From assembly GCA_027946365.1 (NCBI GenBank), contig JAPEUQ010000001.1:3782001-3846000 (forward strand): a DNA stretch of 64,000 bases. The letters run 5' to 3'. Made by a program: the position numbers and the translations under genes. Of the stretch, positions 13,097 through 24,690 are shown one piece after another. The stretch is from Kalmusia sp. IMI 367209 (Eukaryota > Ascomycota > Dothideomycetes > Pleosporales > Didymosphaeriaceae). The notes under the pieces were generated by a model that saw only the letters and a program-made list of their open reading frames with translations, did not search any database and was not told where the DNA came from. Position 1 is the stretch's first letter, and each line of letters starts with the position of its first letter.

Positions 13097-16000
13097 TCAA
13101 TGAACGCGCGCCGGTCTTGGTGCGGTGCTGCGTGGGTGGAAATGGTGCAGTGCGCCAGGCTTCGTGCTGCCCCAGTTCTTGGTGAATTTGTTGTTCTGCC
13201 AGACTTCGTCGACTGGGAGGAGACGCGCCATCTGTTCGTAGTGCACGAGCGCCCGCTCGTTCTCCTCGTCGACTTCCGATTGCTTGGAGCGCCGCGCGCG
13301 CGGCGTGCTAGCTTTGGGTGTGCGAACCGTGCGTATGATGTCGCGCAGTTCCTTATCGTCGCCGGTGATCTGTGCCCTCAGGTACGCCAGAGAAGACACA
13401 GAAGTAGGGTCGATGCTGGAGAGAGAGGCCATTATAGGGACTCGGGGGGTGTACGTTTCGCTATACTTCTCGACAGCTGAGGGGATCTTTCGGAATGACA
13501 TTGGGATCTAATCGCGCCGCGTCACCCTTTTCGAGTAGTGCCGTGATGTCGAGGCTTTCTCCGTGTGGGATCTTCTCCTTGTGACTAGGCGTGATGCAGT
13601 CCATGTCCACCTCTTTGCGCAAAACGTGGTCGATGTCAACGGCGGAGAAGTACGCACAAGACTGGGGCAGCTCGTCGATGCCCATTTGCTGCGAGAAGAT
13701 AGCGCGCGTCCATACGTTGGCAACCTGCAGAGCCATTGCTGCTCGGTATTTATCCTCTTCTTTCACAAGGTAGCGGATCTCGTCGTGTACCGTGATGGCC
13801 AGTCGGGCGTCTAGATTGAAGCGTCGAGTGAGATACTCCATGCTGACGATCAGGAGATGGAGGTAGTCGACACCAGACGACTGAATAGCCCAATTGATGC
13901 GCGAGGTCATAAACCCACCCTTGGTCAGGTACCGACGCATGAGCGCTTCGGTGATACCGGCACCCAGTACCGGTGTCCTAGGCTTCTCCTGTTCCGCAAA
14001 GTCTTCAAGCTTATTGAAGACGAATGACTCAGTGCCGCCCCTCCAGAATGGACGCTCGTGGAGTTGCTTCCTTGTCGTCTTCTTGCCCTTGGTCGTCTCG
14101 TAGAGACTGTTCGCCGTCTTGGACGTTTGTGAGTCTGTTAGACCAGGATTGAATTGCCGCAGAAGCGTTGCGGCAAACTTCAGACCCGCTCCGTAGATAC
14201 GACCGTAATTGAACACCTTCGCGTCGTTTCTGGTAATGCCCAGAATGCTGGCGGTTCGAGAATGCAAATCAGTTTCCGCAGCCTTGGTGCCCTCCAGAGT
14301 CATGAAACCAACAGCGTTGCCACCGTGCAGCTTGAAGGTGGCATCGCCAATCAGACTCGCGATCCAGAGCTCTTGTGAGTCCACATCTGCTCCCACGAAG
14401 CAGTAGTCTTGCGGTGCTCGCACCATGGACTTCAACTCTGATCCGACTCTATTCTTCTTTGCGTTACTGGCCGTAAGCCATGTGTTTTCAACGGCTCGGC
14501 GGGTGATGGTGCCCATTGGGATGATCTGAGGTAGGATGAACCCAACCTTTTTGCCTCGTCCAGTCTCTGATGAAGATACTAGCTTTGGCGCACTCGGTAG
14601 TTCCTTGTTGTACACGACCATCTGCGACATGATCCTGTCTCTAGCACTTATCCAGTATGAACACGACGCGTTCATATCGAGCGCCTCCTTGGCGTATTCA
14701 TACTCGGATGAGAGCGTCCCTTTCTCAAAGTATGCTAGGTAGCCCTTCGCTAAGGGGTTTGCACACCTTGCCAGAGGCCCGTCTTTGTGTGGCACCTTGT
14801 AGTATCGATGCTTTGTGTCGTCACGTAACTTGAGGTTCTCCTCTTCTGACATGTCTAGCTCTTTCAAACCCTTCTCATTATACGCAAAGACTTCATCCAT
14901 TCGTACCTGCCACGTCCAGCCAAATTTGTCAGACCAAACTAGCGGGTTTCCGTCCCAGCTTAACTTCAGCAGAATAGGTGCTATTCTTGTCCGTACTGTG
15001 AGATTGATGGGTGCGTCGTTCTTCGCGAACAAGTCTTTGTACCACTGCGGCATTCCTGGCTTCTTCTGTCGTGCTGCGGGTCGCGGTGGGTCGCCCTTCT
15101 TCTTCCCTTTTACCATTCTGATTTCCTGGCCGGACCAGTCCAGTTGACTTAACCAGGGATCGTTGAGATAAATTTCAGGCTTGTCTTTCACTTGGAGCGC
15201 CTGCTCAGCGAGCTTGACAAGTCGATCTTGCACATCGTTGCTCAACTTATGATATGTTGCCTCGGCATTGTGTATATATGCATCCCAGGTTTCGTTTACT
15301 GGAAGAATCTCGGCGGATAGGAAGCGGAGGGCGGCAAAACTGACAGGGTGAGGGCATGTCTCCAGAAAGAGAGGAAAGACCTTCTGGTACACCCTATGCG
15401 TTATTTCCACGTCAGCAGCACAGTAGTCCAGCAGTTCATCCAATCTTTCACATATGCCAGCCCTATCTAGTTCGCCGAAGTATTCTCGCCGTGCTTTATC
15501 AATAGTAACGTTGCAGTGAAATTTGGCTACGTCCCGTAATGAGTTGATTGCACTCCGGCCAATCCACAACTCCTCCTCTTCGTCAGGGATTGCACCTGAA
15601 TTCAGCAAATGTGACAGTTCTGCGTTCTCTTCAGATGTGGCAATCTTCTCCCGCAGCTCCCTGCTCTTTTGATGTTTTACCCACGAAGGTCTCTGTCGCG
15701 AACACATGCCATTCGATGCAACATGCAATGACATGGTGTCGACAAACGAATTCTTGGTCTGCCGTATATCGTACTCCTCGGCTATCCTCGCTCGGTCGTA
15801 GCCGATGTTGTGGCCGACAATGACACGCGGCTTCGACGGGTCGCCGAGGGGAATCAGGTGCCGGTCTGACTTTGACTCTCCGAGCAGCCATGGCGAAATC
15901 CATCCATACCAAGCCGTCGGGCTCACCGCGCATGCCATGCAAGCAAAAGACGTCTCTTTCCACATGACTTCGGTGTCGAAGGTCAGCATCTCCTCGTCTG

Positions 16001-16590
16001 GCGCGTCGACAGCTTGCGTGGTCCCATCGCTGTTGTATTTGGTCCAGCCACTTTGTCTAACCCATTTTCGCGGTTTTGGAGGGGGGTTCGCCCATGCAAG
16101 CTTCTTCGCAATGGTCAGAAACGGTTCCGCGGCATCCATGCCCAGCTTGTAGAAGTGTTCGTCGAGGGTAGCACCCTGCAGTTCAGGCAGGTCGAAAGCC
16201 ACGGGCGGGGTAGAGTCCTGGTTCTTGCCGAGCAGATCATGGCGGGTCAGATGGTCTTTGGAGAGGGCGACGAGCTCGGGCGGGGGTTGAGTGCTTGCGC
16301 CGGGGAAGATTTGCTTGTGCACATGGCTGGAGAGGTGCTGGACCCCTATCTCACTGAAGCGGGCTTCGGATGGCACTGCGATGCTTAGTATGATCAAATT
16401 GGTGGCGCATATGTGGTCGCATACCGGAGAGGGTCCCTCGCTTCACGCTACTATCTCCTTCGTCTTGCGCCGAGTGTGCGGTGGCAAGGCATCGTCGCGA
16501 CGGGCACCAGACAGGGGAGCTTGAGGATGCAGTCGAAAGTCGCGGTCGCTTCACGAGTTTGGCGGCGATGTTGGTGCGGGAGCAGCGCAT
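13097..16590 (-). CDS. MIP1: mitochondrial DNA polymerase gamma
   Basis: Exon 1 (16425-16590) encodes an Arg/Ser-rich mitochondrial presequence starting MRCSRTNIAAKLVKRPRLS. Intron 16376-16424. Exon 2 carries the family-A polymerase that copies mitochondrial DNA. Exonuclease motifs: LTFDTEV (near residue 190), IVGHNIGYDRARI, and YCAADVEITHRVY. Polymerase motifs: VGADVDSQELWIASLIGD (A), RNDAKVFNYGRIYGAG (B) and AITVHDEIRYLV (C). The main frame stops at 13461 after 1026 residues. A second open frame (13097-13507) continues with well-formed sequence (SLAYLRAQITGDDKELRDII) that fits the fungal C-terminal extension. One surplus base in the GGGG at 13481-13484 (plus strand) would join both into 1147 residues. 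So the gene is annotated through to 13097, with the frame break flagged. Confidence 0.92.
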
Positions 16591-16910
16591 CGTCGTGGGG
16601 AAGGCTGCGCGTCACCTCATGCCGTTTGAGGGCTGAATGGCGACTTGGAGTCGAGAGGGTGAGAAGGACTGGGATGGTTGCGATGGCTGCGTCACGAAAG
16701 CTCGTGGGCTGCGCTAAACTTTGGACGTCGTCGCCAAGCAGGATAGGGCTGAAGTGGGCGCCATCCCGCCTGTGGGCGTGTGACAGGCGCGCTGGCGCCT
16801 AACAATAGCATCAGTGTGCAATCGAGCGGGTTACCTATGTATACCTACCGTCGAGGTCCTCGTCGCCGTCTTCGTGCTTGATTCACCCTTGATGCTCGCC
16901 ACCCGCCACA
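16591..16910. other. divergent promoter, MIP1 / RING gene
   Basis: 320 bases between the leftward MIP1 start and the rightward RING gene start. It must hold both promoters; no clear TATA element is seen. Confidence 0.5.
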
Positions 16911-17879
16911 ATGTCTAAGGTTCATGGCGACGATGAACTAGACTTAATCCACCCCCCCGCCGCGCCCGCTACCCAGCAAAGTCCCAGCTGGCACTTTGAC
17001 TCCACTGAACAGCACGAACAAGAACCCCACACCAACAGACAGTGGAAGCCGCCTTCTTTGATTCTTTCACCGACGACTCCTATGTCGACGCCGCCTTCGG
17101 CGCATTGCCCTCGCCCCTTCCCCGCCGCTTCACCCGCGCCCTCCCCGCGCTTCCTCCACACCCTCCTCAACCCTATCGAGAGCAGCTTTGGCTATACTTT
17201 CGGGGGCGACAACAACATGTCAGGCTCAGGACCGTCCGCCCGCCTTCCCAATGGCTATGTGGACCTTACCAATGACTCGCCTGACGTGACCACGGTACCA
17301 TCTGGGACGAAGCGCGGAAGCCCTACGCCCGGCCCGTCGACAAAGAAGCTCAGGCGAAACGACGGGACCGCGGTGAAGGTAGACAATGCAGAGAGCGCCT
17401 TACCAGAGGCGACGGTGGAGGAGATCGATATTTCCAACGACAAGCAGACGGTTCAGGATGTGCTCCAGAAGCAGCGCGAGGAGGCGGTCAAGGCGCAGAC
17501 GCGTCCCGAGGAGAAGGCCGCGACCTTCAACACGATCAATTGTGTCATCTGCATGGACACACCGACCGACTTGACAGCGACTGCTTGTGGTATGTCGACG
17601 CCATTTTGCTTTGTGGCTTCGGTACTGATTGATTTAGGTCATCTGTTTTGCCATACCTGTCTTATGGAGGCCCTCATCGCAGGCGAAAACCGCGGCAACC
17701 CAGGCGAACAGCGTCGCCCCCAGTGCCCCGTATGCAGGAAAAATATCAACCGATCAAAGGCCTCGGATATCATTCCGTTACTGCTGAAGAAAGGCTCTGC
17801 CACCCAGCCTCGGAAGACGCGGCCGATCGGTGCGAGTACGGCCACGGCTACAGCCACAGCATCCAAGGTAACGTCATGA
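16911..17879 (+). CDS. RING-finger E3 ubiquitin ligase (SLX8/RFP-like)
   Basis: ATG 16911 follows cacaATGtc. One 48-base intron (17590-17637) falls inside the RING; it is also a multiple of three without stop. The spliced product is 306 residues. Residues 1-205 are Pro/Ser-rich and presumably disordered, with acidic patches (YVDLTNDSPDV, VEEIDISND) that resemble SUMO-interacting motifs. The C3HC4 RING runs ~210-275: CVICMD...ACGHLFCHTC...CPVCRK. This layout fits the nuclear SUMO-targeted ubiquitin ligase Slx8/Rfp1; assignment is by architecture. The 3' end is uncertain: a 39-base intron (17868-17906) would replace the last three residues (VTS) by a 16-residue tail beginning MRHHPYSLEAYAKF and ending at 17957. 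Confidence 0.85.
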   Translation: MSKVHGDDELDLIHPPAAPATQQSPSWHFDSTEQHEQEPHTNRQWKPPSLILSPTTPMSTPPSAHCPRPFPAASPAPSPRFLHTLLNPIESSFGYTFGGDNNMSGSGPSARLPNGYVDLTNDSPDVTTVPSGTKRGSPTPGPSTKKLRRNDGTAVKVDNAESALPEATVEEIDISNDKQTVQDVLQKQREEAVKAQTRPEEKAATFNTINCVICMDTPTDLTATACGMSTPFCFVASVLIDLGHLFCHTCLMEALIAGENRGNPGEQRRPQCPVCRKNINRSKASDIIPLLLKKGSATQPRKTRPIGASTATATATASKVTS

Positions 17880-19313
17880 TGCATGGGCCTTCTAACTCAT
17901 TCTTAGATGCGACATCATCCGTATTCTTTAGAGGCATATGCTAAGTTTAAGGGGTAAAGCAGAAGCCAACGTTACCGTCACGACCTCTAAAAAAGCTCTC
18001 GCGGAGATTGACACCACGACCGACAAGGAGCAAAGGCAGTGCGAGGATGGGGGCCTGGGAATTCTCCTCTGGGTATGCGGATGAAATATAATGACAATCT
18101 AGCGTCAGAGATCCGGCTTCCATGCGGGCGCACCAGCGCATATAACGATATCTTAAAGCCAAGGACCGTACCGATAGCCAGACAGTCAATACCGACATGA
18201 ACGAGCGTGTACGAAACGAACCTGATGTGAAGTATGGACACTCGCCAGTCGGCCACGAGTAGCTCAAAGCTCTTTGAGCGGGTTCACATCGGGCATTACT
18301 TGCGTGTAGAATGAATCAGCCAAAGATACATTTCACAGAACACTACATTATATATGATCAAGGCATGTTATATCAAGGTCTATGATACAAATGTCCATTA
18401 TGACAGTGCTTGCATTGGGAAAGTGTGCAGTTCATTGCTTATACTGATATTTAAGATGGAGCTGGCTAGTTATCCACCATCTGTAGGAAACACGAGCAAC
18501 AGATCAACGGCAAGTGCATTGCACTCTACAACGCCACCCGAATCACACTACTGGTCATACAAAGGTAATACTATGTTGTAATGCCCCAATCGCTGATCGG
18601 ATCTTGGGATCTCCATGAAACAAGGCTGGGTCCGTATCAGCGGGCGAGATCTGATCCAAGCCTATAAGGGTAGGGTTGGTGATCCTTCCCCACAAAACGG
18701 CAGGAACCGGATCGCGTCGCAGCTACTCAGTGGGTACGGCAGCAAATGTGTTACTGTCATGTCTGCGCTAATGACAACTGTGTTGAGCAAAACAACGACC
18801 ACATAACCCATGCATCTAGCACCTGGGCATGTTTTCACGGAACGCAATACCTTTCTTCCGGCCACGCCAGCTACCGACACATGTTTTACAGACGAGCAAC
18901 GCCATCTTATTTCGGCTCCGCCTTACTGCCAGGGCGACATGCCCGACGTCGCGGCCCCATCCAATCATCGTTCCAACAGTGACGCCGGACTTCGTCTCCC
19001 GCGACGCTTCTCCTGCCAGTTATGGTATTTTCGCGAAGCACGGCTCGGGCAATAAACTGTCTTCCAAATCGATCGTGACACATTACGACTTTCTGTCCTG
19101 TCTTTCATCGTCTTCTTGCCAGTGTTCGCCGTTAGGGTGCAGCTCGTATCTGTCGTACCACCACTCCGGCGATAATCTGACATGCACAGATGAAGGCTAT
19201 GTTGGCGCATGCGCCCAGACTGAAAACCCTGGGTCTTACGTTTACCCTCCATATCCTTTGCGAATCTACATCCCACTCTCGTTAGATGCTCCGCGATTCT
19301 CCACGCGATCAGT
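17880..19313. other. intergenic
   Basis: About 1.4 kb without a supportable gene, apart from the possible alternative tail of the RING gene to 17957. A 204-codon frame at 18829-19443 overlaps the next gene in another frame and has no family features. Confidence 0.45.
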
Positions 19314-20587
19314 ATGGCCGGCAACAGCCCCCCACCCACGCGCGAGCAGATACTCGATGGCCCTGCGATGCGTGCTCCATCGGACATTACCCCGGATTTT
19401 CAGCATCCTTGGAGTATGTTCTATCATGCGATTCGCATCCTAATATCAGTATACGTCTTGTCGACCGTTGTCGTTCTTGTGCGCATGTACGCGCAACTTC
19501 GCATTGTACGAAAGTTTTTCATGGAGGACTATGTCATAATTCTAGCATGGGTAAGTCGTATGTGCGGACACATATCGAGCTTTGTTGATCGTACAGTAGC
19601 TTGTACACACGGCGGCTTTTATGCCTGTTGGCGTACAACTTGACTACGCACCAATGGGAGTCCACCAGTGGGATATCACTGTTCGACAATTTGAGCATTA
19701 TCTATTCGTAAGCATCGTCTAACAAAGGTCTAACGTTTGCTTACTTCATTTCAGTATCAATACGTCGGCTTCATCGTGTGGATCATCCTTACTCTCCTCT
19801 TGAAAATCGCCATCTTGCTACAGTACCTTCGTATCTTCGTCCCAGACGGGACGCGAGGCTTCACGTTCTGGGCCTCGCATATCGTCCTCTGGGCAAACCT
19901 AACATACTATATCGCGTACACTTTCATATTTCTCTTCGTATGCAGCCCTAGACCCTTCTTCTGGGACAAAACGATCCCAAATGGGAAATGCCTCAACATC
20001 TTTGGCATCAACGTCATTGGTGCAGCCTTCTGTCTGGCATCGGACCTTATCATCCTGTTGCTGCCGCAACGCGTCATTTTCCAACTCACCCTGACACGCA
20101 GGAGGAAAATCAGTCTTGCCTTGCTCTTCGCGATTGGCATATTGTAAGTCCACACATCGGCAGCCCTGACAGTGTATCAGCGAGTCTAATGTATTGAGTT
20201 AGTGCATGCATGACCTCCGCCGTCCGTCTCTACTACAACATCCGCCTCTGGAAAAACCAATCCGACGTTACCTATCAACTCGGATTCATTTCTCTGTGGG
20301 GTACCGCCCAGCTTGCCGCTGGCTTCTGGATAGTCTGCTCGCCTTCCATACCCAAGACGTTCAACTATCTTCGTGGCAAGCCATGGGCCTGCCGTATTGA
20401 GACAGAGCTGCGTTCGAGACTACGATCATCATCGCCGAAGAGCGATGTACAACAGATTCCTACCATTGGTGGCGCGGGAAGAAGACGGGACGGTGCTGGG
20501 AGACTTGTGAGCGATGTCGAATTTCATGATTTAGTCAACAAGACGGAAAGATCTGATGTGAGTCGCGCGGATAGCGGGGCAGTGTGA
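19314..20587 (+). CDS. rhodopsin-domain (PTH11-like) seven-helix membrane protein
   Basis: Four exons: 19314-19550, 19600-19707, 19755-20143 and 20203-20587; 372 residues. Seven hydrophobic segments can be laid out: around ILISVYVLSTVVVLVRM, LVHTAAFMPVGVQL, GFIVWIILTLLLKIAILL, WANLTYYIAYTFIFLFVC, VIGAAFCLASDLIILLL, ISLALLFAIGIFACM and LWGTAQLAAGFWIVCSP. This is the large fungal rhodopsin-domain family that includes PTH11-type surface sensors. No CFEM domain precedes it. The cytoplasmic tail (last ~90 residues) is basic and Ser-rich. Ligand and function are unknown. Two relatives lie at 47166 and 63265. Confidence 0.88.
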
Positions 20588-21389
20588 GCGATCCGGCAGT
20601 TCCTGGATACAATTTCGTCCTCCTAGGAAACAGCAGACTAGGTCCCGCATCAAAGGTATAAAAGAGTATGCAATAGGTCCATGCCTGTTACTACAGCACG
20701 CAGGATTAACTTTCGCCTCTAGTATCCGTGGCAAGACCTTACATACCTCTATTTTTGGAGCAGTCGGCCGAGAAATAAGCTGTACCCCATTGGTACAGGA
20801 AGATGATGTATACCACACACTCGTACAGTCAGCATACCTGAAGTACTACTGTATTAGGATTGTCAAAGAAAGAGAAGACAGAACAGGAAAAGGACACTAG
20901 AATGATTGGGCAGATCATCATCAGCGCACTCTTGCCCAGAGGGAGATGGTAAAGGTGTCTTGGGTGTTTATGGTGGACACTTCCCACCGCACATTCAGAG
21001 CCCACGTATGCGTACTTAATTCAGCACCCCTACTAGATTAATCTCCTCCGCTGGGACGACTGCGTTCTGCCCATCTACCACGATACCACCTCAGCCAACC
21101 CCGTCGCCGTCGTGGCATCCGGTACAGTGCAGGGCATGACGTTTTCCCCTTCTCCATGTTCGCGCGCTAGTTAAGACAGTGGTGCGTATAAAGGCAGGGT
21201 AGCGGATACTGGAACGACCAAGGACAAGGGGTTCGTTGCAGGTGCAGTGGATGATTGAGAGCAGGGGTGTGAAGTGAATTGTGAAAGTTGTTAAAAGCTC
21301 GCATTCGCCAAACATCTCATAGCCGAGAAGTTAACGGAGTTGCTGGCCAAGTTGGCAAGAAGATCGAAGGATCGATTTCATCGCGAGAG
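20588..21389. other. intergenic
   Basis: No gene is supported by codon texture or motif. Confidence 0.45.
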
Positions 21390-21849
21390 ATGACTGGTGT
21401 CGAAGCATTCAAAGCAGTGATTGCTTTGATATCAGATGACCCTCATTTAAGGGAAGTTATGAACGGGAAGATATGCAAGCTGAAATGGTTTGGCATAAGC
21501 TATGACAGTTAAGTAGAATGAAGCTAAGAGTAATAGACAATCATTAGTCCAGTATCTGAGCGCCTGCTCGGTATTGAGTGATTCAATAAACCCTCCTTAG
21601 TACCATCATGACCGATACTTCACCTCAATTTCATGACTCCATTACTGAAGCGATACGATTCGGAGAATAGAATTTGAACAAAATGTACTGAAGACACTAT
21701 TGGGAGGAGATGCAGATGAAAGGGTGACAGCGGAAATAGCGGAGCTCGCCCGAATTGTCGAAGAATTTTCCAGTGTCGTTCTCGGTACATCCATCAATAT
21801 TCGCAATCTCACAAGCCTTTTGAAATATAGTCTCAGTGTTCTAGAATGA
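21390..21849 (+). CDS. possible small two-exon gene, unknown function
   Basis: Exon 1 21390-21507 (MTGVEAFKAVIALISDDPHL...) and exon 2 21671-21849 (KFEQNVLKTLLGGDADERV...) join over GTTAAG...AATAG into a closed frame of 98 residues. Both parts read like amphipathic helices with alternating charge, more protein-like than the surrounding shadows. The donor is weak and the 163-base intron is long for this genome. It may be a gene, or a fragment of a larger helical protein. I do not recognise a family. Confidence 0.35.
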
Positions 21850-22956
21850 TTTTGCCGTGTAGACCGAAACTGTTCCATCGTCTCTGGTGGGGTTTTCCAT
21901 AGTGACGTTAACGCATTGCATATAGTCACTATAACGAGAAACCGCCACAGTCCATGGTCTGATATAAAAAGCCGTTTCAATGCAGCGTCGAGGCGCAGTC
22001 GGCTGTTCATTTCAGGGTTCGGCGGAGTGCAATATTTTTCCGACACGGGGGTCCGGCGTGGAGACGGGGCGTGGAGCGCCATCTGGCCCGCATGACGGCT
22101 GCTCATTACCGAGTCCGATTAGGCGCACACTATGCGCTATGCGCGAGGTGCAGCGTAGATTGACGAAACAATAACGGCGAGGGACTGTGGTTGAGTCTCG
22201 ACTGCGAGGGTTAGAAAAGCACTGGCTGGGTGGGAGGCAGAGGCGCGTAGATGCACGCTATGAACGACGTGGAGGGAGCCCCTAGCGCGACTTCCAACTT
22301 GGGCGACGATGTTCAGGGTCTGCTTGGCGTGGGCGACCCGCAGCAGCTACTGGCAACGGCGGCTGACGGCGTGCGGCGACATGGCGAACTGGCGAGCCAG
22401 CCATTGCACGCAGCGCACATAGTAAGCGCAGCAGAGCACAGCAGCCTCAGCTTCAAAACTTCCGCTGGCGGCCCCGAGTGCGTATCGACCGCGCCGTTCG
22501 TCGACCGTCGTCGTCCATCTGCGTTGCACGCGCGCCTTCCCCGGTTGCTGGTCTTGGTGCCCCTCGCGACTGCCTGTAGCGTCGCTGCGGCAGGAGCCCC
22601 TCAGTCGCAGCGCAGCAGCAGCCGACCACTCTCCTTCACAGCTCCGACCGTCACGACGCCAGCGCTGCTCCCAGTGCTCGACCTCGCACGCCGTCTGTCG
22701 CCCCGCTGCGCTGCCGAGCTCCTTGCCAAACAATTTGGCCGCTGCGGGCCAGTCAACGCGCCCGCTGCGACCTTTCCGGAGGCTGAAACACGCAAGGTCC
22801 TTCCTGCGAGCACCGGCTGGGACACGACCCCGACCAGCACGTCCACTCCACTACGCGAACCTCCCTAGACTCCTGACTACGCGACGACCCTCTCACGACA
22901 GCACTCCACTCTTCCGCCCATCGGACTATGTATACTCGCGCCCGGCACCCTCCAAC
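21850..22956. other. long 5' flank of Ser/Pro-rich gene
   Basis: GC-rich, with overlapping open frames on both strands (22251-22868, 22347-22733) that look compositional. Probably promoter and 5' leader of the gene at 22957. No gene is supported. Confidence 0.45.
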
Positions 22957-24182
22957 ATGACGGCCCATAACCTCACCTCTACCCCTCCCTCTCCCCTACG
23001 CACCCCATCGCCGACCACCTCGTCCCTCGTCTCCAGGCACTCACGACCTCGAGCCCCACTACGCAGGAGAAGACGTCAGTCTTGCCGGACACCACGACCA
23101 CGGCCAGCGTCACCCCCCATAGGGAAGCTTCGGCTCTTGCAAAGGACACCGCGGCTGCATCAACACCTGTCGATCCCTTCGTACAACAGACACCTACAAC
23201 GTCTATTGTAGAAAGCTCTATAGACACAACTCCAGCCATGGGCAAAGCAATAGGCAGTCCTTCCTCCGACTCGCGACGACCGTCTACTCCACGCGCCCAG
23301 ACAGACCCCTCACCCTCCTTCTCCTTCGACATGCTTCCTACACACACCCCACGAGCTCGAAACCGATCACCATACTCCCGCTCTCACCTCCGCTCCTCCA
23401 GCGGCTCCAGCTCGATGACTGCCCCGCCTATGATGCGGGCACACTCGCTTCCCGCCGTCATCAACCCGACCGGTCACCTTGCCCTGTCTCCATCTCCTGT
23501 ACCTGGTAGACCTTCGTCCCCACTTCGGTCACCCAAGCGCACACGCAGCCCGCGCAGCCAGCCCGCGCTCTATGAGGACTCGTACACACATTCCGGGGCC
23601 CCTAGCGTTTGCGACATATCCGAAGATGCTGAGCTTGAGTTGACCCCCAAGAATGGAACTGTCCAGCCCTCGCCCATCTCGACCCTGTACAGCAGTACCG
23701 GCTCTTTGTCCAGGCGAAGGAGGCCTGCTTCTCCACTTCACCAAGTCGCTTTTGGTGGAGCACCAACTGCACCACCCGTTCGGACGCCCACGTCAGGCTC
23801 TCCATCGCCCTTATTGTCGGCTGCCAAGTTCAACGAGCCTTTCCCAGGCGTGAACTCGCACTACCCCTCCTCGCTTACTTCATCGTCCGTGCCGTCCACC
23901 CCGACCTCGATGCGCTCCCGCAGTCCCTCAATCTCGTCTCTTGAGACCATACCAGATACACCAGATGCAGAGGAGGAAGCCATCGAGGCAGAACGTATCG
24001 CAAAGCTGAAGGCTGCGGCTGATCGGGAGGAAGAGAGCGAAGGTGGCAGGCGATCAAGCCTTGATGTTCCCGGCAGTGGTCGACCTTTCGGGTTCGGCAA
24101 GCGGGATTCTAGGAAGCGGTGGAGTGTGTGCGGTGCCGAAAGGCGTGGCGATTTGGACTTGGAGACTATCTGGGAAGACTGA
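22957..24182 (+). CDS. Ser/Pro-rich basic protein, frameshifted near N terminus
   Basis: The N-terminal frame starts at ATG 22957 (MTAHNLTSTPPSPLRTPSPT). The main frame is open from 22971 to 24182 and begins recognisably around TTQEKTSVLPDTTTTASV. No GT-AG intron can join them; one missing base near 23040-23050 would, giving 408 residues. The protein is low-complexity, Ser/Pro/Arg-rich, with many SP and TP sites (candidate proline-directed kinase targets), then a short helix with EEEAIEAERIAKLKAAADRE and a conserved-looking end (GFGKRDSRKRWSVCGAERRG, then DLDLETIWED). It resembles proteins called basic proline-rich protein in Pezizomycotina; role unknown. If the break is real, translation could start only further in, at the Met in SFDMLPTHTPRARNR or the earlier one in PAMGKAIG. 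Confidence 0.75.
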
Positions 24183-24670
24183 ACGACCACATACATACAA
24201 AGGAGGTGTCATCATTGTACTATGCATTATCGGGCTTTGACCCAGCATTCTATGGCGTTGGGCGGCTCTCTCTAGCTTTGGCTGGATTTCTTCAAAGGGC
24301 GGCTATTTCTTCAGTCATTACTCATCCTCCATTTGGCGTTTCTTCAAAGCGCAAACAGGAGGGCCAGGGCTGATTTCGTTTCACACAGGCATATGTTCAT
24401 GACAGCATATGATAAACTTGTATTCACTAGCGAGATACCCTCCTCGATCAGGAGCACGGTGTTTGGGATGCTACTCGGAACTTTGGCGGCTTTCGCCCAG
24501 AATATGAAATAGTGGGAACTTGATCCGAACAAATATATGAAGATCTTGCAAATGTCTCTGTCGTGCTGTGATTGTGTATCTGGTAACACTTGCCCCCTTA
24601 TTGGCTATTGGGAGATGCAGGTACGGCCCTGCCTTTCGCTTCCTCGACGTCACATGGCTCTTTCCTTGTC

Positions 24671-24690
24671 AACATATGTCGACATATGTT
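24671..24690. repeat. 20-bp perfect palindrome
   Basis: AACATATGTC followed at once by its reverse complement GACATATGTT, with no spacer, in non-coding DNA. CATATG occurs twice within it. Confidence 0.8.

Noticed and set aside
12357..13100. 247-codon minus-strand frame between the small mitochondrial gene and MIP1
   Set aside because: Cys/Arg-rich without motifs; several frames on both strands are equally open here, so no choice is supported.
14815..15147. Open frame of 110 codons on the plus strand within MIP1, plus several similar ones
   Set aside because: They lie antisense to clear polymerase motifs and have no family features; they are frame shadows.
16413..16802. 129-codon plus-strand frame over the MIP1 start and upstream region
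   Set aside because: Arg/Ser-rich compositional frame overlapping the well-supported presequence exon on the other strand.
18829..19443. 204-codon frame overlapping the start of the rhodopsin-domain gene
   Set aside because: Out of frame with the supported gene and Ser/Cys-rich without any pattern.
22347..22733. Long overlapping frames on both strands in the GC-rich leader of the Ser/Pro-rich gene
   Set aside because: High GC gives few stops; no motif or splice logic supports a gene.
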